Shown here one piece after another: positions 8,515 to 16,225 of a stretch of 64,000 nt of DNA. Position 1 is the first letter of the stretch; each line of letters starts with the position of its first letter. The translations under genes and the position numbers were made by a program. This DNA is from Psychroserpens mesophilus (GTDB lineage: Bacteria; Bacteroidota; Bacteroidia; Flavobacteriales; Flavobacteriaceae), in assembly GCF_000826645.1 (NCBI RefSeq), contig NZ_JXJP01000001.1, positions 248,001 through 312,000 on the forward strand. Reading direction: 5' to 3'. The notes beneath the pieces are model-generated. The model made no database searches, was not told the origin of the DNA, and saw only the letters and a list, made by a program, of their open reading frames with translations.

Positions 8515-10575
8515 ATGAAAAAATTATTAATAATCATAGCTGCAATTTTAGTCGTGTCTTGCAAAGCTTCCGAAGATAAAAAATCTTTGGAGTTAAGCTC
8601 GCCAGATGAAACTATCAATGTTAGTTTTAACCTTTCAGACACTGGAAAACCTTATTATATGGTTAGAAGGCAAGGACAGGTGATTATTGATACGTCTTAC
8701 TTAGGATTTGAGTTTAAAAACGCTCCTGCATTTGTAGAACATTTTATAATTAAAGATTCTAAAACCAGTACGTTTAATGAAACCTGGCAAATGCCTTGGG
8801 GCGAACAATTAGATGTGATTAATGATTATAAAGAGTTACGGATAGAACTTCAGGAAAAAATATCGCCTGAACGTTATTTAACTATAGTTTTCAGAATCTA
8901 TAATGATGGTATCGGTTTTAGATATGAATTTCCTGAACAAGTAAGATTGAAAGACGTTGAAATTACTGAAGAGCATACGCAATTTAATTTAACCCAAGAC
9001 TATAAAACCTTTTGGATTCCAGGGGATTGGGAAATTTACGAGCATACTTATAAAACCACAAAGCTTTCAGAAATTGATGCCACAAAATACAGAAATCATC
9101 CTAACTTAGCACAAACGTATATTCCAGAAAATGCGGTTAATACACCTGTGACAATGGTTGGAGACGATGGAATTCATTTGAGCTTCCATGAAGCAGCTTT
9201 AGTTGATTATTCTGGAATGACTTTAAAAGTAGATACTGAAAAATTAAACTTTGAAAGTCATCTTGTAGGTTCTGAAAATACAGATTATAAGGTTAAAAGA
9301 AGTTTACCATTTAACACGCCTTGGCGAACCATACAAATTACAAATAATGCACCAGATTTAATAGAATCTAACTTAATTGTTAATTTGAATGAACCCAATA
9401 AATTAGGTAATGTTTCTTGGTTTAAGCCAATGAAATATACTGGTGTTTGGTGGGAAATGCATCTGGGAAAGACCACTTGGGATATGGCTTCAGGAAGGCA
9501 TGGAGCAACGACAGAAAATGTAAAACGGTATATTGATTTTTCTGCTAAAAATAATATTAAAGGAGTTTTGGTTGAAGGCTGGAATACGGGTTGGGCAGCC
9601 GAAGAAGGAGGTTTTGATTTTGTAACGCCTTATCCAGATTATGATTTAGAACATGTTGTCAATTATGCTAATGAAAACGGCGTTGATATTATAATGCACC
9701 ACGAAACTTATGGAGGAGTTGATCGATATATTAAGCAACAAGATACTGCATATGCTTTAATGCAAAGTCTCGGAATTCATTCTGTTAAATCGGGTTATGT
9801 TTTTAAATTATCTCCAGAAGGAGAATATCATCATGGGCAGTTTATGGTTAATCATCATCATAATTCAATTGTCAAAGCGGCAAAATATGAGATAGCTGTT
9901 AATCCGCATGAACCAATTAAAGCAACAGGTTTAAGGCGAACTTATCCTAATACGATTTCCAGAGAAGGATTAAGAGGACAAGAGTTTAATGCTTGGGCAG
10001 AAGATGGAGGAAATCCACCAGAACATTTACCTATAATTGCGTTTACCAGAATGTTGGCTGGACCCATAGATTATACACCTGGTATTTTCAATATTAAATT
10101 TGATGAGTACAAGAAAAATAATCAGGTTAATACAACTTTAGCGCAACAGTTAGCATTGTATGTCGTGATTTACAGTCCGATTCAAATGGCGGCAGATTTG
10201 ATTGAACACTATGAAGCAAACCCAGAACCTTTGCAATTTATAAAAGATGTTGGTGTTGATTGGGAAACAACAAAAGTGTTACATGGAGAAGTAGGAGACT
10301 ATGTAACGATTGTTAGAAAAGAAAGAAAAACTGGAAATTGGTTTTTAGGAAGTATTACAGATGAAAATGCGAGAACATTGGATATAAACTTTAACTTTCT
10401 TGAGGATGATCAGGATTATCTGGCAACTATTTATAAAGATGGTAAAGATGCACATTGGGATGAAAACCCATTAGATATAAAAATTGAAACACAAACTGTG
10501 AATAGTCGCTCCAAATTGACTTTAGAACTTGCCGAAGGTGGTGGTGCCGCAATAAGTATAATTAAAAAGAGATGA
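8515..10575 (+). CDS. susB: GH97 alpha-glucosidase, SusB-type (inverting)
   Basis: This GH97 enzyme cleaves terminal alpha-glucosidic bonds of maltooligosaccharides to glucose in the periplasm. The N-terminus is a lipoprotein-type signal (LVVSC), followed by a beta-sandwich domain (~30-270), the catalytic barrel and a C-terminal beta-domain. The key acids fall at exactly the spacings known for Bacteroides SusB: E397 (HHET), E466 (NPHEP), E484 (SREG) and E490 (GQEF) reproduce the 69, 18 and 6 residue steps of E439, E508, E526 and E532. This places it in the inverting, calcium-dependent branch rather than the retaining alpha-galactosidase branch. It ends the glycosidase run; its stop overlaps the ATG of the small secreted protein (ATGA). 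The symbol is by family resemblance. Confidence 0.93.
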   Translation: MKKLLIIIAAILVVSCKASEDKKSLELSSPDETINVSFNLSDTGKPYYMVRRQGQVIIDTSYLGFEFKNAPAFVEHFIIKDSKTSTFNETWQMPWGEQLDVINDYKELRIELQEKISPERYLTIVFRIYNDGIGFRYEFPEQVRLKDVEITEEHTQFNLTQDYKTFWIPGDWEIYEHTYKTTKLSEIDATKYRNHPNLAQTYIPENAVNTPVTMVGDDGIHLSFHEAALVDYSGMTLKVDTEKLNFESHLVGSENTDYKVKRSLPFNTPWRTIQITNNAPDLIESNLIVNLNEPNKLGNVSWFKPMKYTGVWWEMHLGKTTWDMASGRHGATTENVKRYIDFSAKNNIKGVLVEGWNTGWAAEEGGFDFVTPYPDYDLEHVVNYANENGVDIIMHHETYGGVDRYIKQQDTAYALMQSLGIHSVKSGYVFKLSPEGEYHHGQFMVNHHHNSIVKAAKYEIAVNPHEPIKATGLRRTYPNTISREGLRGQEFNAWAEDGGNPPEHLPIIAFTRMLAGPIDYTPGIFNIKFDEYKKNNQVNTTLAQQLALYVVIYSPIQMAADLIEHYEANPEPLQFIKDVGVDWETTKVLHGEVGDYVTIVRKERKTGNWFLGSITDENARTLDINFNFLEDDQDYLATIYKDGKDAHWDENPLDIKIETQTVNSRSKLTLELAEGGGAAISIIKKR

Positions 10576-11048
10576 TTATGAGACGCGTATTGATGATTGC
10601 TATTTTAATGAGTTGTATCTGTTCTTTTGCTCAAGTTGGTATTGGTACAACAACACCTCTTAGTACTTTAGATCTTAATGGGAATTTATCTGTTAAGCAC
10701 GTGCTACTTCCTGTTAATCCTACAGATTTCACAGCACAAGTTATTGATGATGGCGTCTATATTTCTATAAGTCCTGTAGTAAATAATCAGGATTTTCAAT
10801 TGCCAAGTGCTATAGATTATCCAGGCAGAGTTTATATTATAAGAAATGTACAGGCAACGATAAATGCAGATATCGTTTTATCTCCAGCCGATTTAGCTGC
10901 TGGTGTACTTTTTTTTGCTGGTGATAGTAGTACAGGATATGCTGGGCCTGTAGATATGGATTCGGCTATTGGAGGAGGAAATAGAACAAAAACACTTATA
11001 TTTATTAGTGATGGGTCAAATTGGACCTATGGTATCTTAGGGTTTTAA
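10572..11048 (+). CDS. Small secreted protein, mature N-terminus AQVGIGTTTP; function unknown
   Basis: This 158-residue protein has a Sec signal peptide ending CSFAQ, and the mature chain starts with VGIGTTTP, a motif recurrent at the N-terminus of flavobacterial secreted and tail-fibre-like proteins. The rest is small, beta-rich and Gly/Ser-rich, and ends in a GSNWTYGILGF segment. There is no catalytic motif. The ATG at 10572 overlaps the GH97 stop (ATGA); a second in-frame ATG at 10578 would give an almost identical signal peptide. It may be surface exposed and is probably co-transcribed with the glucan operon, but nothing in it binds glucan by recognisable motif. The larger protein at 28799 shares the same opening. 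Confidence 0.8.
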   Translation: MIMRRVLMIAILMSCICSFAQVGIGTTTPLSTLDLNGNLSVKHVLLPVNPTDFTAQVIDDGVYISISPVVNNQDFQLPSAIDYPGRVYIIRNVQATINADIVLSPADLAAGVLFFAGDSSTGYAGPVDMDSAIGGGNRTKTLIFISDGSNWTYGILGF

Positions 11049-11114
11049 TAGATTTTATTTGTAACATTTTTAGCGTAAGAAAGTCTAGATAATAACGACC
11101 AAACTTTTAATTTG

Positions 11115-11122
11115 TAACTTTG
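11115..11122 (+). promoter_or_regulatory. Bacteroidota -7 promoter box (TAACTTTG)
   Basis: TAACTTTG matches the TAnnTTTG -7 consensus of Bacteroidota. It ends one base before the ATG at 11124, so transcription starting some 5-8 bases downstream would exclude that ATG and favour the in-frame ATG at 11142. No clear TTG -33 element was found at the usual distance. Confidence 0.55.
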
Positions 11123-11141
11123 TATGTTCCAAAACGTTATT

Positions 11142-13517
11142 ATGAAAGATCTCAATGACAACCTAGAGTCTCCCTTTAAACTCTTGGTAAGTTTTAATAA
11201 ACTTCTGCATCAATATGAGGCATTATCTGAAAGCGATGATGAGTTCATTGCAGCTAAAGCCAGACGTGTTTTAAAAACAGCTGACGGGTATCCAGAACTA
11301 CGTGAAGGTTTTAGCGATATTTCAGTTCTTAAAGAACGTGAAAAGGAAATAGGACTTATTCTTCAAGACTCTTTTAATCCTGTTTTGACTCAAAATGAAA
11401 TTAAAACAGCCTCTGTCCCTTTTCATAATTTGATTTTTAATTCCTCAGAGCGTTTTAAGAGTATTATTGAAGATGCTGGAAAAGATTTTGAATTGAAAAT
11501 CAAGAATATGCCTGAAGATGATCGGTATATTTTCGCCTGTACTATAATTTTAGCGTTTTGTTATGAATTCAACATGAATTTTAAACGCCCTTTTTATTAC
11601 GAAATTCCAAATGCTAACGGCATAATGCAATTTTATAAAATAATGTATAATGCAGATTTTATAGAGATTATTCCAACTGAAAATGCACCCGAAATCACCC
11701 AAAATGATGTTGATGAACTTTTAGATAATTTTGATAAGATTGAATTATGGAAGGAAAAGTTTCCTAAAGATAGCTATGTATTTAAGGGGTTTGTAATTTC
11801 CAATATATTCAATGTTACAGATATTCAATCTATTTCTAATATCAAATCAGCATTAATTGGTGAAGGGAAAAGACAAAATGAAGGCTTCATGAATGAATTT
11901 CATGACATCTTCCGTTCGCTTCTCGGCTTAAAAAATATTAAGGTAGGATTTTCAATTTATAATGAAGAAGAGGATCAATTTGAAAGGGTGTACGGTTCCG
12001 GTATGAACAGTTTTCTATTAAATGATCTAGAATTTAATTCTTGTTCAGGTGTGTTGTGCAGTCAATCCTATCAAACCTTGCTTAAAGATAAAAAGTTCTA
12101 TTCCATTTCAGATGTAGAAAAGTATTATGAATTATCTAAAGGCAAAGCACCACAATATAAAACACTTAAAGATCAAAATATTAAGAGCGCTATTTTGGCG
12201 CCAATTGCCAATGATGAAGGTTTAATGGGAATTCTTGAAATTGTTTCAGAAGAGCCAAAAGTACTAAACAGCATTAATGCAAATAAGTTAAACGATGTCA
12301 TGCCATTTATTGTCACTGCAGTTGAACGTTCTAAAAATGAAGAAAAGAACCTGGTTGAAGCCATTATTCAGAGAGAATGTACTTCAATACATCCAAGTGT
12401 GCAATGGCGTTTTGAAAATGAAGCAAGAGCTTTTATTAAAAATCAATTAAATGGCAATGAACCAAGCTTTAATAAAATAGCTTTTGAAAATATTTATCCA
12501 TTATATGGTCAAATTGATATTAAAGGGTCTTCAGAAGCCAGAAATGCGGCTACTAGCAAAGATTTATCAATCCAGTTAAATACTATAAAATCGATTATAG
12601 AAAAAGCAACACAAATTGAAAACCTTCCAATTTATGAGCAATTTTTATTCCAAATAAACACGTTTTTAGAAAATTTAAAACACAATTTTCAGGTCGATAG
12701 CGAACAGCAAATTACAGATTTTATAAAACAAGATATAGATCCAGTACTAAATCACTTAATTGCTATCAAGCTTCTAAAAGATGAGGTGCAAAAATATTTT
12801 GACAGTATAGATGCCAAAGCTGAAGTTTTGTATCATCACAGAAAAGACTATGATGATACGATTGCCTTAGTAAATAAGGAAATGGCTTCTCTATTAGACA
12901 AAAAGCAAATTGAAGCTCAAGCGATGTATCCACATTATTTTGAACGTTTTAAAACTGATGGCGTTGAGCACAACATGTATATAGGAGAGTCTATTACCAA
13001 AGAAGAAAGTTTTAATCCTATTTACCTTTATAATTTGAGATTGTGGCAATTACAAGTCATGATTGAAATGGAAAACGCATTTTATTTAATGCAGTCCGAA
13101 TTTCCTATAGCACTAGATGTGGCTTCAATGATTTTAGTATTTAATCAGCCTTTATCAATTAGTTTTAGAATGGATGAAAAACAATTTGATGTAGATGGTA
13201 CTTATAATGCCAGATATGAAATTGTAAAAAAGCGTGTGGATAAAGCTTACATTAAAGGCACAAAAGAACGTATCACTCAGAAAGGAAAAATTAGTATCGT
13301 TTATTCTCAAAAGCATGATGAAATAGAATATTTGAGATACATTAAATTCCTACAATCTAAAAATTATTTAGATGACGATATTGAAATTGTCGAACTTGAA
13401 GATCTTCAAGCCGTAACAGGATTAAAAGCAATTCGAGTTAGCGTTTTATACCACAAAGACAATAACGATAAAGATTTTTATACCTACGATGATTTAATGA
13501 AAGCGATTAAATCTTAA
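11142..13517 (+). CDS. GAF-domain protein, cytoplasmic, function unknown
   Basis: This large soluble protein (791 aa from the preferred start) has no signal peptide or membrane segment. The first ~230 residues are helical with no recognised domain; a GAF sensory domain lies at about residues 250-400 (FSIYNEEEDQFERVYGSG ... ILAPIANDEGLMGILEI), and the C-terminal ~390 residues are helical and charged. No histidine kinase, cyclase or GGDEF output domain is visible, so how a ligand signal would be relayed is unclear. An in-frame ATG exists at 11124, but a TAnnTTTG promoter box ends at 11122, so 11142 (MKDLNDN) is the better start. The 3' end overlaps by 4 bp the convergent HD-domain gene. GAF domains bind small molecules including cyclic nucleotides; the ligand here is not predictable. 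Confidence 0.8.
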   Translation: MKDLNDNLESPFKLLVSFNKLLHQYEALSESDDEFIAAKARRVLKTADGYPELREGFSDISVLKEREKEIGLILQDSFNPVLTQNEIKTASVPFHNLIFNSSERFKSIIEDAGKDFELKIKNMPEDDRYIFACTIILAFCYEFNMNFKRPFYYEIPNANGIMQFYKIMYNADFIEIIPTENAPEITQNDVDELLDNFDKIELWKEKFPKDSYVFKGFVISNIFNVTDIQSISNIKSALIGEGKRQNEGFMNEFHDIFRSLLGLKNIKVGFSIYNEEEDQFERVYGSGMNSFLLNDLEFNSCSGVLCSQSYQTLLKDKKFYSISDVEKYYELSKGKAPQYKTLKDQNIKSAILAPIANDEGLMGILEIVSEEPKVLNSINANKLNDVMPFIVTAVERSKNEEKNLVEAIIQRECTSIHPSVQWRFENEARAFIKNQLNGNEPSFNKIAFENIYPLYGQIDIKGSSEARNAATSKDLSIQLNTIKSIIEKATQIENLPIYEQFLFQINTFLENLKHNFQVDSEQQITDFIKQDIDPVLNHLIAIKLLKDEVQKYFDSIDAKAEVLYHHRKDYDDTIALVNKEMASLLDKKQIEAQAMYPHYFERFKTDGVEHNMYIGESITKEESFNPIYLYNLRLWQLQVMIEMENAFYLMQSEFPIALDVASMILVFNQPLSISFRMDEKQFDVDGTYNARYEIVKKRVDKAYIKGTKERITQKGKISIVYSQKHDEIEYLRYIKFLQSKNYLDDDIEIVELEDLQAVTGLKAIRVSVLYHKDNNDKDFYTYDDLMKAIKS

Positions 13518-14782
13518 ACGGAGTACAACTTGTTATAGTCGGTATTCTCTAGGATTAAATGTGCTTCAGATTCTGGATCTAGTACTTCTTGAATATCAAT
13601 TCCTGGATTATTTTTAACTGCAATCGCAAATGAAATAAGCGACACAATAATGCCTACCATAAACACTGTGTATGTTATCCTTAGTATTCTATATTTTCGC
13701 TCAAGTACTTTTCCTAGAAAATATAAATCTTTAGTTAACGCTTTATAAATATACTCTTTATCGTTAACCAATTCTTGAATAGCCCATTCGTATTCCTCAA
13801 GTTCCATTTTATGAAAGTTTCCAAAGAAGCTTAAATTTACCTTTTGATTTTTTACATCCTCTTTGGTGAATTGTCCACTTGTCACATTAGGACGAGTGGC
13901 AATAATTGACATTACCATAGAAATCACACTAAATAAGGTGAATATAACTGTTGGCCAAGTTAAATAAGGGTTCGTATCTAATTTAGAAATTAAATTCGCC
14001 AGTACAACCGAAATAATTATGGCATTTACAGATAATAAAATGTTAGCTTTAGTATCTGCAATGTCACTTAGTTTGATGTGATTTCGTAACGCAACTCTGT
14101 AAAATGTTTGAACACCACGTTCAGGACTTTCATTTTTATATTGCACTTTGTATTTGGCTTTCATCTCCTCTTTTTTAAGCTTCTTTTTCTGCTTTTTCTT
14201 CGCTTTGAAAAGTTTTGAGAGATTTTTATCCTTTACCGATTGCCAGTTCTTAAGTGCATAATCTGTGTAAAACTGATGTTTTTTAGCTAAAACCTTGATG
14301 TTTTCATTTCGCCATTCAGAAGGGGAAAATGTCTTGTCATGTCTTAGCTCAAGCTCTTTTCTTAAAAATTCACTGGCTTCACTAAAGTATTTTTTACCAA
14401 AATGTGACGCATCAGCATCACGTATAATTTTTCCAAGTTTGGTTGTTGGTTCTTCTTTAAACTTGGTTTCCATTATGCATTTACATACAGATTCAATAAA
14501 ATCCTGTTCTACATTTTGTTCTTTTAGAAATTTAGAAGCAATTTCTACACTTCTTTCTTCATGATGTTCTGAACCTTCAATATATCCTGTGTCGTGAAAT
14601 AAAGCTGCTATTTCAAGTATTTGCGCTTCTTCTTTTGATAAATCAGTATGTTCAATGATTTCACGTGTGCTTTTTAGAACACGCTCTGTATGCTTATAAT
14701 TATGATATAAAAAGGTTTGATCTAATTCGTTTTTCAATAAATCAAAAACAAATTGTTCAGCATCATTTATCAGGTTAGCCAT
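13514..14782 (-). CDS. HD-domain phosphohydrolase fused to Pycsar-effector-type transmembrane module (DUF5706)
   Basis: Residues 1-~180 are an HD metal-dependent phosphohydrolase domain: H27 and H31 (YHNYKH), the H63-D64 pair (LFHDTGY), H73-H74, and a later Asp in IIRDADASHF. A very basic linker (~195-215, runs of Lys) precedes the C-terminal membrane part, where RNHIKLSDIADTKAN leads into a helix (~246-268), followed by helices at ~273-295 and ~367-388. The ADTKAN-ILLSVN signature is that of the PycTM/DUF5706 family, whose members act as membrane-damaging effectors in pyrimidine-cyclase (Pycsar) defence. No cyclase gene is nearby. The protein could be a nucleotide-controlled membrane protein with a housekeeping role; many Bacteroidota seem to carry such fusions. 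Domain calls are good, function inferred. Confidence 0.85.
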   Translation of the reverse strand: MANLINDAEQFVFDLLKNELDQTFLYHNYKHTERVLKSTREIIEHTDLSKEEAQILEIAALFHDTGYIEGSEHHEERSVEIASKFLKEQNVEQDFIESVCKCIMETKFKEEPTTKLGKIIRDADASHFGKKYFSEASEFLRKELELRHDKTFSPSEWRNENIKVLAKKHQFYTDYALKNWQSVKDKNLSKLFKAKKKQKKKLKKEEMKAKYKVQYKNESPERGVQTFYRVALRNHIKLSDIADTKANILLSVNAIIISVVLANLISKLDTNPYLTWPTVIFTLFSVISMVMSIIATRPNVTSGQFTKEDVKNQKVNLSFFGNFHKMELEEYEWAIQELVNDKEYIYKALTKDLYFLGKVLERKYRILRITYTVFMVGIIVSLISFAIAVKNNPGIDIQEVLDPESEAHLILENTDYNKLYSV

Positions 14783-14861
14783 AAGAAGGTGATTTTTTAG
14801 TAAAAATACTAAACTTTAGTTAATGTATAATACGCATTCGTATTTGTCGTAATTTTATAAA

Positions 14862-14938
14862 ATGCTTTCATTGCTATTCAAACTGATGTTACTGTAAGTA
14901 AATGAATTCTGTTTCGACAAAATTTTTGTTGAAAGCAT
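14862..14938 (+). promoter_or_regulatory. msrB leader with two mutually exclusive inverted repeats
   Basis: In the 190-bp gap between the HD gene and msrB, ATGCTTTCA (14862-14870) is perfectly complementary to TGAAAGCAT (14930-14938). A second inverted repeat pairs TTTCGACAAAA (14912-14922) with TTTTGTTGAAA (14924-14934) with one G-T wobble and a one-base gap. The two right arms share 14930-14934, so the structures would compete if transcribed. The short repeat could instead be an operator. No -7 box was identified. Confidence 0.35.
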
Positions 14939-14972
14939 ACTAGAATTAATAACAAAAGAAAGGACTTATTTT

Positions 14973-15434
14973 ATGCTGACTTGGAAAGACGTTATCAAAT
15001 TTTCCGTAAACGGAAATCCTACTCCAGATAAACGGGTAGAAAAAACAGAAGCCGAATGGCAAAATCTGTTAACTCCTGAACAATTTAGAATTACAAGACA
15101 AAAAGGAACTGAACGACCTCATAGCGGAGCCTTGTGTAGTATTTACGATGAAGGACAATACAACTGTATATGCTGTAATACACCGTTATTCGATTCTACA
15201 ATCAAATTTAGCTCAGGATCAGGTTGGCCAAGTTTTACACAACCCATCAAAGAAAACGCTATCAAATATGAAAAAGACACTGCTTTTGGAATGGTGCGTG
15301 TCGAAGTCATGTGTAATACTTGTGATGCACATTTAGGACACGTATTTCCTGATGGTCCTGAGCCAAGTGGATTGCGATACTGCATTAATTCAGAATCTAT
15401 GACGCTTGAAAAGGAGGTTAATCATGACCACTAA
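14973..15434 (+). CDS. msrB: Peptide-methionine (R)-S-oxide reductase MsrB
   Basis: MsrB reduces the R epimer of methionine sulfoxide in proteins, using thioredoxin-type reductant. The zinc site is formed by C65/C68 (CICC) and C114/C117 (CNTC), the catalytic Cys is C137 (RYCINSES), and C55 (GALCSIYD) is in the place of the resolving cysteine of E. coli-like enzymes. The GSGWPSF and HLGHVFPDGP blocks are typical. There is no signal peptide, so it is cytoplasmic. It overlaps msrA, which repairs the S epimer; the pair is followed by a glutaredoxin-like gene and selO, giving a thiol-redox repair operon. Identification is very secure. Confidence 0.97.
   Translation: MLTWKDVIKFSVNGNPTPDKRVEKTEAEWQNLLTPEQFRITRQKGTERPHSGALCSIYDEGQYNCICCNTPLFDSTIKFSSGSGWPSFTQPIKENAIKYEKDTAFGMVRVEVMCNTCDAHLGHVFPDGPEPSGLRYCINSESMTLEKEVNHDH
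15411..15417 (+). promoter_or_regulatory. Strong Shine-Dalgarno (AAGGAGG) deciding the msrA start
   Basis: AAGGAGG lies 6 bases upstream of the ATG at 15424, inside the msrB coding region. Canonical ribosome-binding sites are rare in this window, as usual in Bacteroidota. It supports the 15424 start over an in-frame ATG at 15406. Confidence 0.65.
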
Positions 15435-15963
15435 AAATTTACAAATAGCCACACTTGGAGGTGGTTGTTTCTGGTGTACAGAAGCTGTATTTCAGGAAGT
15501 GAAAGGCGTTGATAAAGTAGTATCTGGTTATTCAGGTGGAACAGTTCCTGGTCATCCAACATATCGTGAGATTTGTTCTGGATTAACAGGGCACGCCGAA
15601 GTGATTCAAATCACTTTTGATGCTAATGTGATTTCATTTGAAGATATCGTTGTTATTTTTATGACCACTCATGATCCTACAACATTAAATCGTCAAGGAG
15701 CAGATCGTGGTACACAATATCGCTCAGTGATTTTTTATCATGATGATAGTCAAAAGGAAATTTCAGAATTGGTTCTTAAAAAAATACAAGCGTATTATGA
15801 CAATCGGATTGTAACAGAAATTTCACCCTTAGATGTGTTTTATGAAGCCGAAAAAGAACATCAGGATTACTATAGAAACAATCAAGATTCAGGCTATTGT
15901 AGTTTTGTAATTAATCCAAAATTATCAAAGCTTAGACAGCTTCATGCCGACAAGCTCAAATAA
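15424..15963 (+). CDS. msrA: Peptide-methionine (S)-S-oxide reductase MsrA
   Basis: MsrA reduces methionine-S-sulfoxide in proteins and free methionine. The active-site loop is GGGCFWCTE with catalytic C15 and a second cysteine C18 (CFWC); the downstream GYSGG and the late YEAEKEHQDYY block (His/Asp contacts) are typical, and NPKLSKLR closes the domain. The product is 179 residues and cytoplasmic. The start is the ATG 6 bases after a clear AAGGAGG; an earlier in-frame ATG (15406) would add six residues MKRRLI that are not part of the family. The gene overlaps msrB by 11 bp in another frame, so the two are translationally coupled. Confidence 0.97.
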   Translation: MTTKNLQIATLGGGCFWCTEAVFQEVKGVDKVVSGYSGGTVPGHPTYREICSGLTGHAEVIQITFDANVISFEDIVVIFMTTHDPTTLNRQGADRGTQYRSVIFYHDDSQKEISELVLKKIQAYYDNRIVTEISPLDVFYEAEKEHQDYYRNNQDSGYCSFVINPKLSKLRQLHADKLK

Positions 15964-15976
15964 TTAGAGATTTAAA

Positions 15977-16225
15977 ATGAAAGAGGAAATTAAACTTTAT
16001 GGCACCGAAAGGTGCCATAAAACTCAGTATTATAAAACGTTTTTTGAAGATCGAAATCTAGATTACAGATTTCTCGATGTTGAAGAAAGTTTAGTATTTG
16101 CTGAAGAATTACGTAACTTATACACCAGTAAGAAGCTCAATTTCCCTACAATAACAATCGATAGCAAAACCCTAAGAAATCCATCTGAAAACGACCTCTT
16201 AACGTGGTTAGAAAAAGACAAATGA
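15977..16225 (+). CDS. Glutaredoxin-like protein with monothiol CHKT site
   Basis: This 82-residue protein has a thioredoxin/glutaredoxin fold pattern: KLYGTERC at the first strand and helix, then YRFLDVEE, and NFPTITIDSKTL where the conserved cis-proline (FP) follows. The active site reads C13-H-K-T16, so the resolving Cys of the usual CxxC is a Thr, giving a monothiol site. Some NrdH/Grx-like proteins of Bacteroidota show this form. It follows msrA by 13 bp and overlaps selO as ATGA, so it is made together with a SelO AMPylase. It may supply electrons to the Msr enzymes or be a regulated target. Redox partner not determinable. Confidence 0.8.
   Translation: MKEEIKLYGTERCHKTQYYKTFFEDRNLDYRFLDVEESLVFAEELRNLYTSKKLNFPTITIDSKTLRNPSENDLLTWLEKDK

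Noticed and set aside
13514-14782. Calling the HD-PycTM protein a full Pycsar defence system
   Set aside because: A pyrimidine cyclase is required and none is present nearby; the fusion may be a core gene.
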